A DNA stretch of 64,000 nucleotides, taken from positions 168,017 through 232,016 of the forward strand of contig NZ_JANUGP010000010.1 of the NCBI RefSeq assembly GCF_024753135.1, given 5' to 3'. Both the position numbers and the translations under genes were made by a program. The DNA is from Streptomyces pyxinicus. GTDB lineage: Bacteria > Actinomycetota > Actinomycetes > Streptomycetales > Streptomycetaceae. Below, in pieces: positions 1 through 8,156 of this stretch (its first letter is position 1; the number at the start of each line of letters is the position of its first letter). A model generated the notes under the pieces. That model ran no database searches and was not told where the DNA came from. It worked only from the letters and a program-made list of their open reading frames with translations.

Positions 1-1158
1 CTGGGCGCTGCCCGAGGTCACCGACGTCTTCACGGTCGCCGTCGCCGAGCCGCCCGGGTCGACGGCGGCGGTGGCGGGGGAGAGGGACACGGCGAAGTCG
101 TTGGCCGGCGGGGTCGTCGTACCGCCGGTGAAGGGCGCGAAGGTGTGGGTGAAGTACCAGGTGTCCTGGGCGATGCCCGAGCAGGTGTCGGAGGCGGCGC
201 CGCCGGGGCAGCCGCCGTTGTCGCGCTGGAGCGCCCAGAAGGACAGGGTGTTGATGCCCTTGGCGACCGCCCAGTCGTAGACGGTGGCCGCGTCGGCGGT
301 GGTGAAGGTCTCCGCCGGGCCGTAGTCGTCCACGCCGGGCATCTCGGTGACGCCGATCATGTTCCACAGCTGGGTGTCCGACAGGTCCGGGTACAGGCCG
401 GCGAGCTGGTCGCGCAGTCCGCTCGCGGCCGTCTGGGTGTCGGTGGCCATGTGGTGGGTGGCGCCGTCGTAGTAGTCGAACGTCATGAGGTTGACGACGT
501 CCACCTTGGCGCCCGCCTTCTTGGCGCTGCGCAGCACGGCGAGCCCGCTGTCGGCCAGACCCGTGGTCGTGGTCGGCAGGGTGTACGAGAACTGCACCGA
601 GCGGCCATTGGCGGCGGCCCAGTCCTGGACCTTCTTGATGGCCTGGTTGCGGCGGTCGACGCCGGCGGAGTTGGTGAGGGAGTTGTCCTCGACGTCCATG
701 TCGAGCCGCGAGACGTCGTAGGTGGTGATGATCTTCTCGTAGGCGGCGGCGATGGAGTCCACGCTGGTGCAGCTGTCGGCGATCTCCGTGCCGCCGTTGT
801 CGGCCGCGTAGCCGCCGAGCGAGGGGATCACGTCACCGCCGCGCGAGCGGATCGTGGTGAAGTCGGAGCCGAAGACCGAGGCGTCCACCGGGGTGCTGGT
901 CTCGCCGTTCCAGTAGGGCGTGCACGAGCCCTTCTTCTCCGTCTGGAGGAAGGCCATGGTCAGGTACTTGGCGCCGGAGGCCTGGGCGAGCGCGGCGGGG
1001 CTGTCGCCGTTGTAGGCCTCGAAGTAGGGCGCGAAGACGTGCGCGGGCAGCGGGGTCGCGGCGTGCGCGGTGCCCCCGATCCCCAGGGTGAGCCCCGCCG
1101 ACGCGGCCAGGGTGGCCACTCCGGTGAGCAGGGCGCGGACGGATCTCGGACGTGTCAT
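1..1158 (-). CDS. Secreted GH18 chitinase, C-terminus cut by window edge
   Basis: A secreted glycosyl hydrolase family 18 enzyme that should hydrolyse chitin beta-1,4 links outside the cell. The protein begins MTRPRSVRALLTG and has a Sec-type signal peptide ending near AHAA (about residue 33). The GH18 barrel follows; the catalytic strand reads SRLDMDVEDN, an acceptable form of the DxxDxDxE motif with the terminal Glu as proton donor. After the barrel, from about residue 355, an Ala/Thr/Gly-rich segment starts (FAVSLSPATAAVDPGGSAT), the opening of an accessory beta-sandwich domain of the kind seen after actinobacterial glycosidases. The gene runs off the left edge, so its end is missing. The start follows GGGAG on the minus strand. 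A tandem DasR-type element lies about 80-105 bp upstream. Family and export are clear; exact substrate is inferred. Confidence 0.9.
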   Translation of the reverse strand, partial: MTRPRSVRALLTGVATLAASAGLTLGIGGTAHAATPLPAHVFAPYFEAYNGDSPAALAQASGAKYLTMAFLQTEKKGSCTPYWNGETSTPVDASVFGSDFTTIRSRGGDVIPSLGGYAADNGGTEIADSCTSVDSIAAAYEKIITTYDVSRLDMDVEDNSLTNSAGVDRRNQAIKKVQDWAAANGRSVQFSYTLPTTTTGLADSGLAVLRSAKKAGAKVDVVNLMTFDYYDGATHHMATDTQTAASGLRDQLAGLYPDLSDTQLWNMIGVTEMPGVDDYGPAETFTTADAATVYDWAVAKGINTLSFWALQRDNGGCPGGAASDTCSGIAQDTWYFTHTFAPFTGGTTTPPANDFAVSLSPATAAVDPGGSATATVKTSVTSGSAQ

Positions 1159-1235
1159 CGGGTACTCCCGGAAAGCGAACGACAGGCGGGTGGGGAGGGT
1201 GGTGCTGTCGCGCTGTGCGGCCCGGCCGGGGCGAT

Positions 1236-1263
1236 TGGTCTAGGCCATGATTGGTCTGGACCA
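1236..1263 (-). promoter_or_regulatory. Chitinase promoter 12-bp direct repeats / DasR-type sites
   Basis: Two 12-bp repeats, TGGTCTAGGCCA (1236-1247) and TGGTCTGGACCA (1252-1263), lie in tandem with a 16-bp period upstream of the chitinase. Streptomyces chitinase promoters are known to carry paired 12-bp repeats of this type, and each copy resembles the DasR responsive element (core TGGTCTAGACCA). Each is also a near-perfect palindrome. The expected logic is repression by DasR and release by an aminosugar phosphate. Binding itself is inferred. Confidence 0.8.
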
Positions 1264-1348
1264 AACTGGGGTCAAGGTCCGGGACTCTCCTTTTGCCCGT
1301 TCATGGGGAAGCGCCGTGCCGAAGTCTCGTGGCGGAGGTCCATGGAAA

Positions 1349-1378
1349 AGCGGCCCGGCGAGGGAACGCCGGGCCGCT
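1349..1378 (-). terminator. Hairpin terminator after the gene ending at 1399
   Basis: A 12-bp perfect stem (1349-1360 with 1367-1378) and a 6-nt loop sit just downstream of the minus-strand gene that stops at 1399. No U-tract follows, which is usual in Streptomyces. Confidence 0.7.
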
Positions 1379-1398
1379 GTCGAGGAGGTGACGAGGTG

Positions 1399-2586
1399 TC
1401 AGGCGGGTGCCGCCTCCGTCGGGTGCAGCGTCGCCTCCGCCGCCCGCACCCGCCAGGACTCCACCGTCTCCAGCTGGCGGCGCGCCCGGTCGATGAGCCG
1501 GTCCAGCAGCCCGGCGTCCAGGCGGGACTCGCTGTCGGCGAGCCGGCGCAGCGTGGTCCAGCCCGCCGCCTTGCCCTCGATGCCCAGCCGCAGCGCCTCC
1601 AGCTCCAGCACGGTGCTGAGCGGGGAGCGCCGGACCAGGCGCCCGTTGCCCTTGAGGCGGGCCGCCTTCTCGGCCGCCCAGGCGCCCCACACCTTGTAGT
1701 GGCGCACCGGCACGTCCAGGTCCCGCATGATGCCGAGCAGCGCGGCGCGGTCCTCGGTGATCTCGGCGGCGACCGGTGCGAGGGCCCGGCCGAGGGCGGT
1801 GCCGCGCGTGACGGCGGCCAGGTGGTCGGCTCGCCGGGTGCCGGCGGTGGCACCGGCGAGATGGTCGTTGAGGTAGATGGAGAGCAGGCGCGCGCCGGGC
1901 GCGGCGGACGGTGTCGGACCGTTCATGACGGGCCTCCCGTGGGTCTCGGACGGGCGGGTCGGGGGTGGCGCGGCCACGGTCGTCGTGACCCGCACCAGGC
2001 CGGGGGTCCGGGGCGTGGAGCCGAAGCCGAACCGTACGGCGGGTTCGACCGGGGCGAGGGGGCCGAGGTCCCGCCCCTCGTGGACGGCGCTCGCCGCTGT
2101 GATCCGGTGCAGGTCGCGGGCGCCGTACCACTCGCGCCGGCCACCGCCCGCGGTGCCCCGCGTCCGGGTGCCGAGCAGTACCCGGGCGAGCGGGTCGGTC
2201 ACCGCCGTCCACCAGGGGCGGGCGGCCAGCGCGCCGGGGACGGCCCGCAGCAGCAGGCCGGCCGGGCCTCGGCGGCCGACGGTGAGGCGCAGGTCGAGCA
2301 GTGCTCCGGCGGTGACCGTCCACCGGTTCCCGGCGACCCGGACCCGTACGGGCGTCACGCGCACCTCGTCGAAGCGGTAGGTGGCGGCGATGAAGTCCGC
2401 CGTCGCGCGGGTCGGCGCCAGCAGCAGCCGGTGCCCGTCGTCGCGTTCGAGCATCACGTCGCTGATCGGGCCGAACGGCGAGCGGGGCCAGTGCCCGAGC
2501 ACCACGCGGGTGCCGGAGGCGGTGCCGATCCCGGCGATCCAGCCGTCGAAGCGCAGCCGGCCGGCACCCGGCAAGGTCGCGTTCAC
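1399..2586 (-). CDS. Two-part conserved protein of unknown function, apparently a fusion with an internal start
   Basis: A single 395-codon frame starting with GTG (MNATLPGAGRLRFDG). Residues 1-215 form a conserved Streptomyces-type protein of unknown function (RFDGWIAGIGTASGTR near the start, REWYGARDLH in the middle). Residues 221-395 look like a separate family that I associate with stand-alone proteins of about 170 residues (LLSIYLNDHLAGATAG at the start; rich in Arg/Leu helices, LKGNGRLVRRSPLS). At the junction is an in-frame ATG at 1926 with a strong GGGAGG six bases upstream, and no stop codon separates the halves. The downstream part is therefore probably also made alone. Either the two genes have fused by loss of a stop, or the first reads through into the second. 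No enzymatic motif was recognised in either half. A hairpin terminator follows. Confidence 0.65.
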   Translation of the reverse strand: MNATLPGAGRLRFDGWIAGIGTASGTRVVLGHWPRSPFGPISDVMLERDDGHRLLLAPTRATADFIAATYRFDEVRVTPVRVRVAGNRWTVTAGALLDLRLTVGRRGPAGLLLRAVPGALAARPWWTAVTDPLARVLLGTRTRGTAGGGRREWYGARDLHRITAASAVHEGRDLGPLAPVEPAVRFGFGSTPRTPGLVRVTTTVAAPPPTRPSETHGRPVMNGPTPSAAPGARLLSIYLNDHLAGATAGTRRADHLAAVTRGTALGRALAPVAAEITEDRAALLGIMRDLDVPVRHYKVWGAWAAEKAARLKGNGRLVRRSPLSTVLELEALRLGIEGKAAGWTTLRRLADSESRLDAGLLDRLIDRARRQLETVESWRVRAAEATLHPTEAAPA

Positions 2587-2646
2587 GTGGTGCGCGGCGC
2601 GGGGTCGGGCGGGCGCCGCTCGGGTCCGTTCGAGGCCACGGGCACC

Positions 2647-2691
2647 GACTCCCCCGGGGCGGCCCGCCGAAACCCGCCGGCCGGGGGAGTC
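2647..2691 (-). terminator. Hairpin terminator after DUF4190-like gene
   Basis: An 11-bp perfect inverted repeat (2647-2657 with 2681-2691), with further pairing inside the loop, sits just downstream of the minus-strand gene ending at 2702. It separates that gene from the next minus-strand gene, starting at 2586. Confidence 0.65.
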
Positions 2692-2701
2692 CCCGGCGCG
2701 G

Positions 2702-2974
2702 TCAGCCCCACACCGACCAGGACGCCGTCCCGTCGGCGGAGGCCAGGACGGCGAGGACCACCAGGTCCGCGACGCCCAGGCCGAGGCCCAGGTAGGCGCG
2801 GAAGCGGCGCGGGGTGCCGCGGCGCAGGGCGATGACGGCCAGCGCGATGGCGAGGGGGCCGAGGACGAGATTGAGGACGAGCAGTCCGACGAGCCCGAGG
2901 ACGAAGGAGGCCACGGCCATGCCCTCGGTGTCCCGCCGGCCCGTCCGGGCCGAGGGGGGTGCGGTCAGCCGCAT
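2702..2974 (-). CDS. Small DUF4190-like membrane protein
   Basis: A 90-residue membrane protein with a short charged N-terminus (about 20 residues), a hydrophobic hairpin (VASFVLGLVGLLVLNLVLGP and LAIALAVIALRRG) and a third hydrophobic stretch (LGLGLGVADLVVLAVLAS). The GMAVASFVLGL... LGPLAIALAVIALRR pattern is that of DUF4190 proteins, which are membrane-embedded and of unknown role. Its ATG lies one base beyond the TGA of the upstream 55-codon gene (TGACATG), so the two are translationally coupled. Confidence 0.75.
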   Translation of the reverse strand: MRLTAPPSARTGRRDTEGMAVASFVLGLVGLLVLNLVLGPLAIALAVIALRRGTPRRFRAYLGLGLGVADLVVLAVLASADGTASWSVWG

Positions 2975-2975
2975 G

Positions 2976-3143
2976 TCAGGCCCTCCCCGTCCGCTGCCGG
3001 CGGCGGCGCCGCTCGCGTCCCGTGAAGACGAGCAGCCACGCGGCGATGAGCGCCCCGAGCACCAGCGTCACCGGCAGCGGGAGGTAGGCGGCCGAACCCA
3101 CGACGAGGCCCAGCAGGAGCAGGGCGGCGACCAGGAAGAGCAC
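2976..3143 (-). CDS. Short single-pass membrane protein, 55 residues
   Basis: A short gene with a GTG start five bases downstream of GGGGAGG. The protein is almost entirely hydrophobic (VLFLVAALLLLGLVVGSAAY then LVLGALIAAWLLVF) and ends in a very basic tail (GRERRRRRQRTGRA), as expected for one or two membrane spans with a cytoplasmic positive tail. It stops one base before the start of the DUF4190-like gene, so the pair is one operon. No family assignment can be made; the good ribosome-binding site and coupling are the evidence that it is real. Confidence 0.6.
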   Translation of the reverse strand: MLFLVAALLLLGLVVGSAAYLPLPVTLVLGALIAAWLLVFTGRERRRRRQRTGRA

Positions 3144-3145
3144 GA

Positions 3146-3214
3146 CTACCTCCCCACCGCGGTGAAGTCGGGCACGGACGGCGGGTGTTGCGGCGGTTTC
3201 CTCATGGTGTTCAT
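3146..3214 (-). CDS. Possible 22-residue leader peptide
   Basis: A tentative short frame (MNTMRKPPQHPPSVPDFTAV...) whose TAG overlaps the ribosome-binding site of the following 55-codon gene and lies two bases before its GTG. Third codon positions are mostly G or C, as in real genes here, and the product is proline-rich and soluble. It lacks a convincing Shine-Dalgarno. It could be a coupling leader or chance. Confidence 0.3.
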   Translation of the reverse strand: MNTMRKPPQHPPSVPDFTAVGR

Positions 3215-3257
3215 GACATCGCGGTTTCCCGCCGTCGCCCGGCTCACGCCGACGCGA

Positions 3258-3539
3258 TCAGGTCGCGCGCGTGCCGCCGCCGCGCCGGATACGGCCCAGC
3301 AGGTCCCGGTGGTAGGCGGCGAGCCGGCCGGCCGGCACCGGCGCGGGACTGCCGGCGAGCGTGTACCAGGTGTCGCTCCCGGAGTGCTGGACGGCGACCC
3401 GCACACTGCGGCCGTCGGCCTGGAGGATGGTCGCGACGGTGAGGTCACCGGTGAGGACGCCGGCCTCGTCGGTCAGCGCGCCGCCGGGACCGGCCATGAC
3501 CCGGTCGACGTACCTGTCGATGCTGGGAGGGTTGTTCAT
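3258..3539 (-). CDS. Conserved hypothetical protein, 93 residues
   Basis: A small soluble protein (MNNPPSIDRYVDRVMAGP...). The middle, SVRVAVQHSGSDTWYTLAGS, suggests a short beta-rich fold, and the C-terminal third (LAAYHRDLLGRIRRG) is a basic helix. No membrane segment, signal or catalytic motif is visible. The start is the only Met near the N-terminus; no clear ribosome-binding site precedes it. Function unknown. Confidence 0.6.
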   Translation of the reverse strand: MNNPPSIDRYVDRVMAGPGGALTDEAGVLTGDLTVATILQADGRSVRVAVQHSGSDTWYTLAGSPAPVPAGRLAAYHRDLLGRIRRGGGTRAT

Positions 3540-3610
3540 GGGCGCAGATTTGCATCAACCCGCCCGCCACGCCCCGCACCGCGCAGGTGTCGCCGTGCGC
3601 GTCGCCGGGT

Positions 3611-3642
3611 CGGCCCACGGGGCGGAGTGTCGCCGTGGGCCG
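3611..3642 (-). terminator. Hairpin terminator after azoreductase gene
   Basis: A 10-bp perfect inverted repeat (3611-3620 with 3633-3642), with additional inner G-C pairs, sits immediately beyond the stop codon of the minus-strand azoreductase gene. Confidence 0.65.
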
Positions 3643-3646
3643 GGGT

Positions 3647-4285
3647 TCAGGCCGCCAGGCGCTTCGCCCGCGCCGCCGCCTGTTCGAAGGCCCGGTCGCG
3701 GGAGGCTTCGAACAGCGGGACCAGCTCGCTCATCGCCGGGTTGTGCGGGGCCATCGTCAGCTCCGGGACGATGAACTCCAGCTCCATGCCGAGGGCGTCG
3801 GCGAGAACGGCCTTGAGGTAGTTCTGCACGTACTCGAACGGCTCGCGCGGGGTGCCCGGCGCGTAGGAGCCGCCCCGGCTGGCGACGACGGTCACCGGGA
3901 TGCCCTTGACGGAGGGGTTCTCGCCCGCGGTGCGGCCCATCAGGATCACGTTGTCCAGCCAGGCCTTCAGGGTCGACGGGATCGAGAAGTTGTACATCGG
4001 GGCGCCGATCAGCACCGCGTCGGCCTGCTCCAGTTCCTCGATCAGGCGGAGCCGCTCGGCGAAGGCGGCGGCCTGCCCGGGCGTGTGGCCGGCCGGGTCG
4101 GCGAAGCCGGCGGTGTGCGCGTCGGCGGTGATGTGCGGGACGGGCCGGGCGGCCAGGTCGTGGTGGACGACCGTGCCGTCCGGGTGCTGCTCCAGCCAGT
4201 GCGAGCGGAAGGCCGCCGCCACGGCGCGCGAGGCGGATGCCTCGACCGGGAGTACGGAGGAGTCGATGTGCAGCAGGGTGGCCAT
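3647..4285 (-). CDS. azoR: FMN-dependent NADH-azoreductase
   Basis: A 212-residue flavodoxin-fold quinone/azo reductase of the AzoR family, expected to reduce quinones or azo compounds with NADH using bound FMN. Visible signatures are the N-terminal phosphate-binding loop (LHIDSSVLPVEASASR), the flavin-contacting stretch (APMYNFSIPSTLKAWLDN) and the conserved ASRGGSYAPGTPREP segment near residue 150. The length is typical. The start was taken at MATLLHIDSS because GGAG precedes it and the family begins there. It is divergent from an HxlR regulator, the usual arrangement for electrophile-induced reductases, so induction by quinone-like stress is likely. Confidence 0.9.
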   Translation of the reverse strand: MATLLHIDSSVLPVEASASRAVAAAFRSHWLEQHPDGTVVHHDLAARPVPHITADAHTAGFADPAGHTPGQAAAFAERLRLIEELEQADAVLIGAPMYNFSIPSTLKAWLDNVILMGRTAGENPSVKGIPVTVVASRGGSYAPGTPREPFEYVQNYLKAVLADALGMELEFIVPELTMAPHNPAMSELVPLFEASRDRAFEQAAARAKRLAA

Positions 4286-4408
4286 GCGTGTCTCCGGAAA
4301 GGGGTGAGGGGTCGGCAAAAGGCAGGGGGCAGCCCCGTACGGTCCGGACGGGACTGCTCTTTCGTACTCGACTATTGCTATCACAGGGACTTACTTTTTT
4401 TCACCCCC

Positions 4409-4422
4409 CTACCTCGGGGTAG
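4409..4422. promoter_or_regulatory. Inverted repeat, candidate HxlR operator
   Basis: CTACC-TCGG-GGTAG is a perfect 5-4-5 inverted repeat 12 bp before the HxlR start codon, in the divergent region shared with azoR. It follows an unusually AT-rich run (TTACTTTTTTT), which may be part of the promoter. Self-binding by the HxlR protein is an inference. Confidence 0.45.
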
Positions 4423-4434
4423 TACCCTGCTCCC

Positions 4435-4821
4435 ATGGCGGCGGAACGGAACCACGGCAGCGCGACGTGCAAACGAGTGGACGACGGCATCACCCGCGTC
4501 TTCCACCTGCTCGGGAAGCGCTGGAGCGGCCCGATCGTGTCCGTCCTGGTGGGCCAGCCCGCCCACTTCGCCGACCTGCGCCGCGCCGTCCCCGGCATCA
4601 GCGAGCGCATGCTCTCCGACCGCCTCGCCGAACTCGGCGCCGCCGGCCTCGTCGTGCGCGAGGTCGACGAGGGCCCGCCCCTGCGCGTCTGCTACCGGCT
4701 CACCGAGTCCGGCTCGGCCCTGGAACCGGCCCTCAGGGAACTCGCGGAATGGGCCGAGGCCCACCTGCCGGACGCCGGCCCGTGCACCGGGGTGGGCCGG
4801 CCGGACGACACCGCCCGGTAG
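4435..4821 (+). CDS. HxlR/MarR-like winged-helix regulator
   Basis: A 128-residue HxlR-family DNA-binding protein. The family core is obvious: a Cys at residue 12 (SATCKRV), the LLGKRWSGPIVSVL helix, the recognition region (LRRAVPGISERMLSDRLAEL) and the wing (RVCYRLTESG). In relatives such as YodB, QorR and HypR the N-terminal Cys senses quinones or disulfide stress; Cys12 is well placed for this. It is divergent from the azoreductase, which is the probable target. Confidence 0.9.
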   Translation: MAAERNHGSATCKRVDDGITRVFHLLGKRWSGPIVSVLVGQPAHFADLRRAVPGISERMLSDRLAELGAAGLVVREVDEGPPLRVCYRLTESGSALEPALRELAEWAEAHLPDAGPCTGVGRPDDTAR

Positions 4822-4836
4822 CGGGTCCGGGGCCGG

Positions 4837-6315
4837 TCAGTCCACCGGCCAGGTGTGGACCGGGGCGTTGAGGTGCATGTAGTCGATGTACAGCTCGGTC
4901 ATGCGGCGCAGTGCCTCGTGGCGGCCGATGGGAGCGGTGGCCTCCAGGCGGTGCACCATCTCCTTCTGCCACACCGCGCCGTTGCGCGCCGTCACACACC
5001 GCTGCTCGATGATCCCGAGCAGCGGCTCCCGCCACGCGTCGTCCATGCCCGAGTGCTCCAGGCCCCGGTGCGCGAGCGGCAGCAGCCGGCGCAGCACCAG
5101 TTCCGGCACCGGCACCTCGCCCGCCCCCGGCCAGTACAGGGGCGCCTCGATGCCGTAGCGCGCGGCGGTGTGCAGGTTGTCCGCGGCGGCGGCGAAGGAC
5201 ATCCGCGACCACACCGGCCGGTCCTCCTCCACCAGCGCCCGGGTCAGCCCGTAGTAGAAGGCGCCGTTGGCGAGGGTGTCCGCGACGGTCGGGCCGGCGG
5301 GCAGCACCCGGTTCTCCACCCGGATGTGCGGCACGCCCCGTGACACCGCGTACACCGGACGGTTCCAGCGGTAGATCGTGCCGTTGTGCAGCGTCAGTTC
5401 GCCCAGCTCGGGCACGTCCCCGCGGTCCAGCGTCCGTGCCGGATCCTCCTCGTCGCACAGCGGCAGCAGGGCGGGGAAGTAGCGCAGGTTCTCCTCGAAC
5501 AGGTCGAAGACGCTGTTGATCCAGCGTTCCCCGAACCACACCCGGGGCCGCACCCCCTGCACCTTGATCTCCTCGGGGCGGGTGTCGGTGGCCTGCTCGA
5601 ACAGCGGGATCCGGGTCTCGTGCCACAGCTCCTTGCCGAACAGGAAGGGCGCGTTCGCGGCCAGCGCCACCTGCACGCCCGCGATCGCCTGCGCCGCGTT
5701 CCAGTACGGCGCGAACTCGTCGGGGGAGACCTGGAGATGGAACTGCGTGCTGGTGCAGGCGGCCTCCGGGGTGATGGTGTCCGCGTAGGCGCGCAGCCGG
5801 TCGACCCCGTCCACCTCCAGCCGCAGGTCCTCCCTGCGGGCGGCGAACACCTGGTCGTTGAGCAGCCGGTAGCGGGGGTTCTCCGACAGGGCGTCCTCGC
5901 CGATGTCGTCCTGCCGCAGCGTGGGCAGGATGCCGACCGTGATCAGCCGGGCGCCGACCGAACGGGCCCGCCCGTCGGCGTGGTTGAGCGCGGCCCGGAT
6001 CTCCGACTCCCAGGCGTCCGGGCCGCCCGCCGTCAGCCGCCTCGGCGGCACGTTGATCTCCAGGTTGAACCGGCCCAGCTCGGTGGACCAGGCCGGATCG
6101 GAGATCGCCTCCAGCACGTCGGCGTTGCGCATCGCGGGCTCGGCGTCGTCGTCGACCAGGTTGAGCTCTATCTCCAGGCCGACCTGGGGCCGCTCCGACT
6201 CGAACCGTGCCTCGCGCAGCATCTGCGCCAGCGCGTCCAGGCACTCCTGCATCTTGACCCGGTACCGGCGGCGGTCCTCGCGGGTGAAGACGAGCGCCGG
6301 GACGTCCCGTCCCAT
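4837..6315 (-). CDS. Glutamate-cysteine ligase family protein
   Basis: A 492-residue carboxylate-amine ligase of the glutamate-cysteine ligase superfamily, expected to form a gamma-glutamyl amide using ATP. Signatures include VGLEIELNLVDDDAEP near residue 45 (metal/ATP-binding Glu residues), FNLEINVPP, and the TSTQFHLQVSPDEF core near residue 190. Streptomyces use mycothiol rather than glutathione, so the true substrate may be another amine. The start at 6315 is chosen because GGGAGGG precedes it closely; an upstream GTG at 6354 lacks such a site. It converges with the HxlR gene. Confidence 0.75.
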   Translation of the reverse strand: MGRDVPALVFTREDRRRYRVKMQECLDALAQMLREARFESERPQVGLEIELNLVDDDAEPAMRNADVLEAISDPAWSTELGRFNLEINVPPRRLTAGGPDAWESEIRAALNHADGRARSVGARLITVGILPTLRQDDIGEDALSENPRYRLLNDQVFAARREDLRLEVDGVDRLRAYADTITPEAACTSTQFHLQVSPDEFAPYWNAAQAIAGVQVALAANAPFLFGKELWHETRIPLFEQATDTRPEEIKVQGVRPRVWFGERWINSVFDLFEENLRYFPALLPLCDEEDPARTLDRGDVPELGELTLHNGTIYRWNRPVYAVSRGVPHIRVENRVLPAGPTVADTLANGAFYYGLTRALVEEDRPVWSRMSFAAAADNLHTAARYGIEAPLYWPGAGEVPVPELVLRRLLPLAHRGLEHSGMDDAWREPLLGIIEQRCVTARNGAVWQKEMVHRLEATAPIGRHEALRRMTELYIDYMHLNAPVHTWPVD

Positions 6316-6489
6316 CGGCCCTCCCAGATTCCCCTCGTCGGACACCTCTCCCACCAGCGTCGCACCAACGCGCGCACCGCACGAGCCGGGCGGAGCCGGG
6401 CGCCGGGCGGACCGGAACTCCTGGACAAGGCGCCCACGCCCTGCTTAGTCTTCCAGTCCAGATCTGGAAAAACCGTCCAAGGGGGCAGG

Positions 6490-7125
6490 GTGAGCGAGAC
6501 CGTCGACGCCGACGAACACCTGCTCCGGGAGACCGAGAAGATCGCCGTCGCGCTCGGCCGGATGTTCCCGGGGCTGTGCGAGGTCGTGCTGCACGACCTG
6601 CGGGACCCGGAGCACGCGATCCGCGCGATCGAGAACAACCTGTCGGGGCGGCGGACCGGTGACGCGGCCACCGAGCTGGGGCTCGCCCGGATCGCCGATC
6701 CCGAGTACCCCGGCGTGATCCAGAACTACCCCAACCGGTTCCCGGACGGCCGCCCGGCCAAGAGCACGTCCATCGGCATCAGGAACCAGGCCGGGGAGTA
6801 CGTCGCGGCCCTCTGCCTCAACCTCGACATCTCCGTGCTGTCCCCCGTCACCCTGGCCCTGTCGCACCTCGTCGCCACCGAGGCCGGGGACCCCGACCGG
6901 CCCCTGGAGACGCTGCGCGCCCGCACCACCCGTGAACTGCGCCGCACGGTCGAGGAGTTGGCCGCCAGGCGCGCCGCCACACCCCGCTCGCTGAGCCGCG
7001 ACGACAAGAAGGCGCTCGTCCGGCAGCTGCACCGCGACGGCTACTTCGACTCGCGGGACGCCGCCCAGACCATCGCCGACCTGCTCGGCGTGTCCCGGGC
7101 GACGGTCTACAACTACGCCAAGTGA
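6490..7125 (+). CDS. YheO/DauR-type PAS-HTH regulator
   Basis: A 211-residue transcription factor with an N-terminal YheO-type PAS-like ligand domain (residues about 10-125; VVLHDLRDPEHAIRAIENN) and a C-terminal helix-turn-helix (IADLLGVSRATVYNYAK at the very end). This arrangement is that of DauR, the repressor of D-arginine catabolism in Pseudomonas, and related regulators. The GTG start follows AAGGGGG. The next gene, 68 bp downstream on the same strand, is a PLP-dependent threonine/serine dehydratase-like enzyme, so the regulator probably responds to an amino acid and controls that gene. Confidence 0.85.
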   Translation: MSETVDADEHLLRETEKIAVALGRMFPGLCEVVLHDLRDPEHAIRAIENNLSGRRTGDAATELGLARIADPEYPGVIQNYPNRFPDGRPAKSTSIGIRNQAGEYVAALCLNLDISVLSPVTLALSHLVATEAGDPDRPLETLRARTTRELRRTVEELAARRAATPRSLSRDDKKALVRQLHRDGYFDSRDAAQTIADLLGVSRATVYNYAK

Positions 7126-7193
7126 CAAGCCCGCCGGCACCGCGGGACCGAGAACCCGTGCAACCCGTGAAACCCTCGAAAGGGGACGCCACC

Positions 7194-8156
7194 ATGGCCG
7201 CCGACCTGCCCGTGACCCTCGACGACGTCCGCGCGGCGGCCGAACGCCTCAAAGGCGTCGCCCACCGCACCCCCGTCCTCACCTCCCGCACCCTCGACGA
7301 GCGCGTCGGCGCCCACGTGTTCGTCAAATGCGAGAACTTCCAGCGCGTCGGCGCCTTCAAGACGCGCGGCGCCTACAACGCCGCCGCCCAGCTCACCCCG
7401 GAGCAGCTGGCCCGGGGCATCGCCGCCTACTCCTCCGGCAACCACGCCCAGGCCGTCGCCCTCGCCGCGCGGGAACTCGGCACCCGTGCCGTCATCCTGA
7501 TGCCGGAGGACGTCCCGCGCTCCAAGCTGGAGGCCACCCGGGAGTACGGCGCCGAGGTCGTCACCTACGACCGCTACACCCAGGACCGCACCGCGCTCGG
7601 CGAGGCGCTGGCCCGGGACCGCGGCCTGGCGCTGATCCCGCCGTACGACCACCCGCACGTCGTCGCCGGGCAGGGCACCGCCGCTCTCGAACTCCTGGAG
7701 GAGGCAGGCGCGTTGGACGCCCTGGTCGTCCCGGTGGGCGGTGGCGGGCTGATCGCGGGCAGTGCCGTCGCGGCCAAGGGGCTGCGCCCGGACATCCGGA
7801 TCGTCGGCGTCGAACCGGAGGCGGGCGACGACACCAAACGCTCCCTGGAGAGCGGGGCGCGCGTCACCGTGCCGGTCCCGCGCACCATCGCCGACGGCCA
7901 GGCGGCGGAGATCCCCGGCGCGCTCACCTTCGGCATCAACCGGCACCTGGTCGACGCCGTCACGCTGGTGAGTGACGCGCAGATCGTCGACGCCATGCGC
8001 TTCGCCTTCGAGCGTCTGAAGATCGTCCTCGAACCGAGCGGTGCCACCGGTCTGGCCGCGCTCCTCGCCGGCCGGCTCGAACTGCCGCCCCGCGTGGGCG
8101 TCATCGCCTCCGGCGGCAACATCGACACTCGGCGGTTCGCCGAGATCGTCGGCTGA
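7194..8156 (+). CDS. Threonine/serine dehydratase-like PLP enzyme
   Basis: A 320-residue fold-type II PLP enzyme of the threonine ammonia-lyase/serine racemase group, lacking the C-terminal ACT regulatory domain of biosynthetic IlvA. The cofactor lysine is Lys56 in GAFKTRGAYN; the phosphate-binding loop is VGGGGLIAGSA; SSGNHAQAVALAA is the substrate loop. The expected reaction is deamination of threonine or serine to the 2-oxo acid, or racemisation or beta-elimination of a similar hydroxy-amino acid. Starting at MAADLPVTLD places GGGGA at a proper distance. It follows the DauR-type gene, suggesting a catabolic, amino-acid-induced role. Confidence 0.85.
   Translation: MAADLPVTLDDVRAAAERLKGVAHRTPVLTSRTLDERVGAHVFVKCENFQRVGAFKTRGAYNAAAQLTPEQLARGIAAYSSGNHAQAVALAARELGTRAVILMPEDVPRSKLEATREYGAEVVTYDRYTQDRTALGEALARDRGLALIPPYDHPHVVAGQGTAALELLEEAGALDALVVPVGGGGLIAGSAVAAKGLRPDIRIVGVEPEAGDDTKRSLESGARVTVPVPRTIADGQAAEIPGALTFGINRHLVDAVTLVSDAQIVDAMRFAFERLKIVLEPSGATGLAALLAGRLELPPRVGVIASGGNIDTRRFAEIVG

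Noticed and set aside
145..2835. A long plus-strand open frame over the chitinase and neighbouring genes
   Set aside because: High-GC antisense shadow: the opposite strand carries a signal-peptide chitinase and conserved proteins; the frame crosses gene boundaries and terminators.
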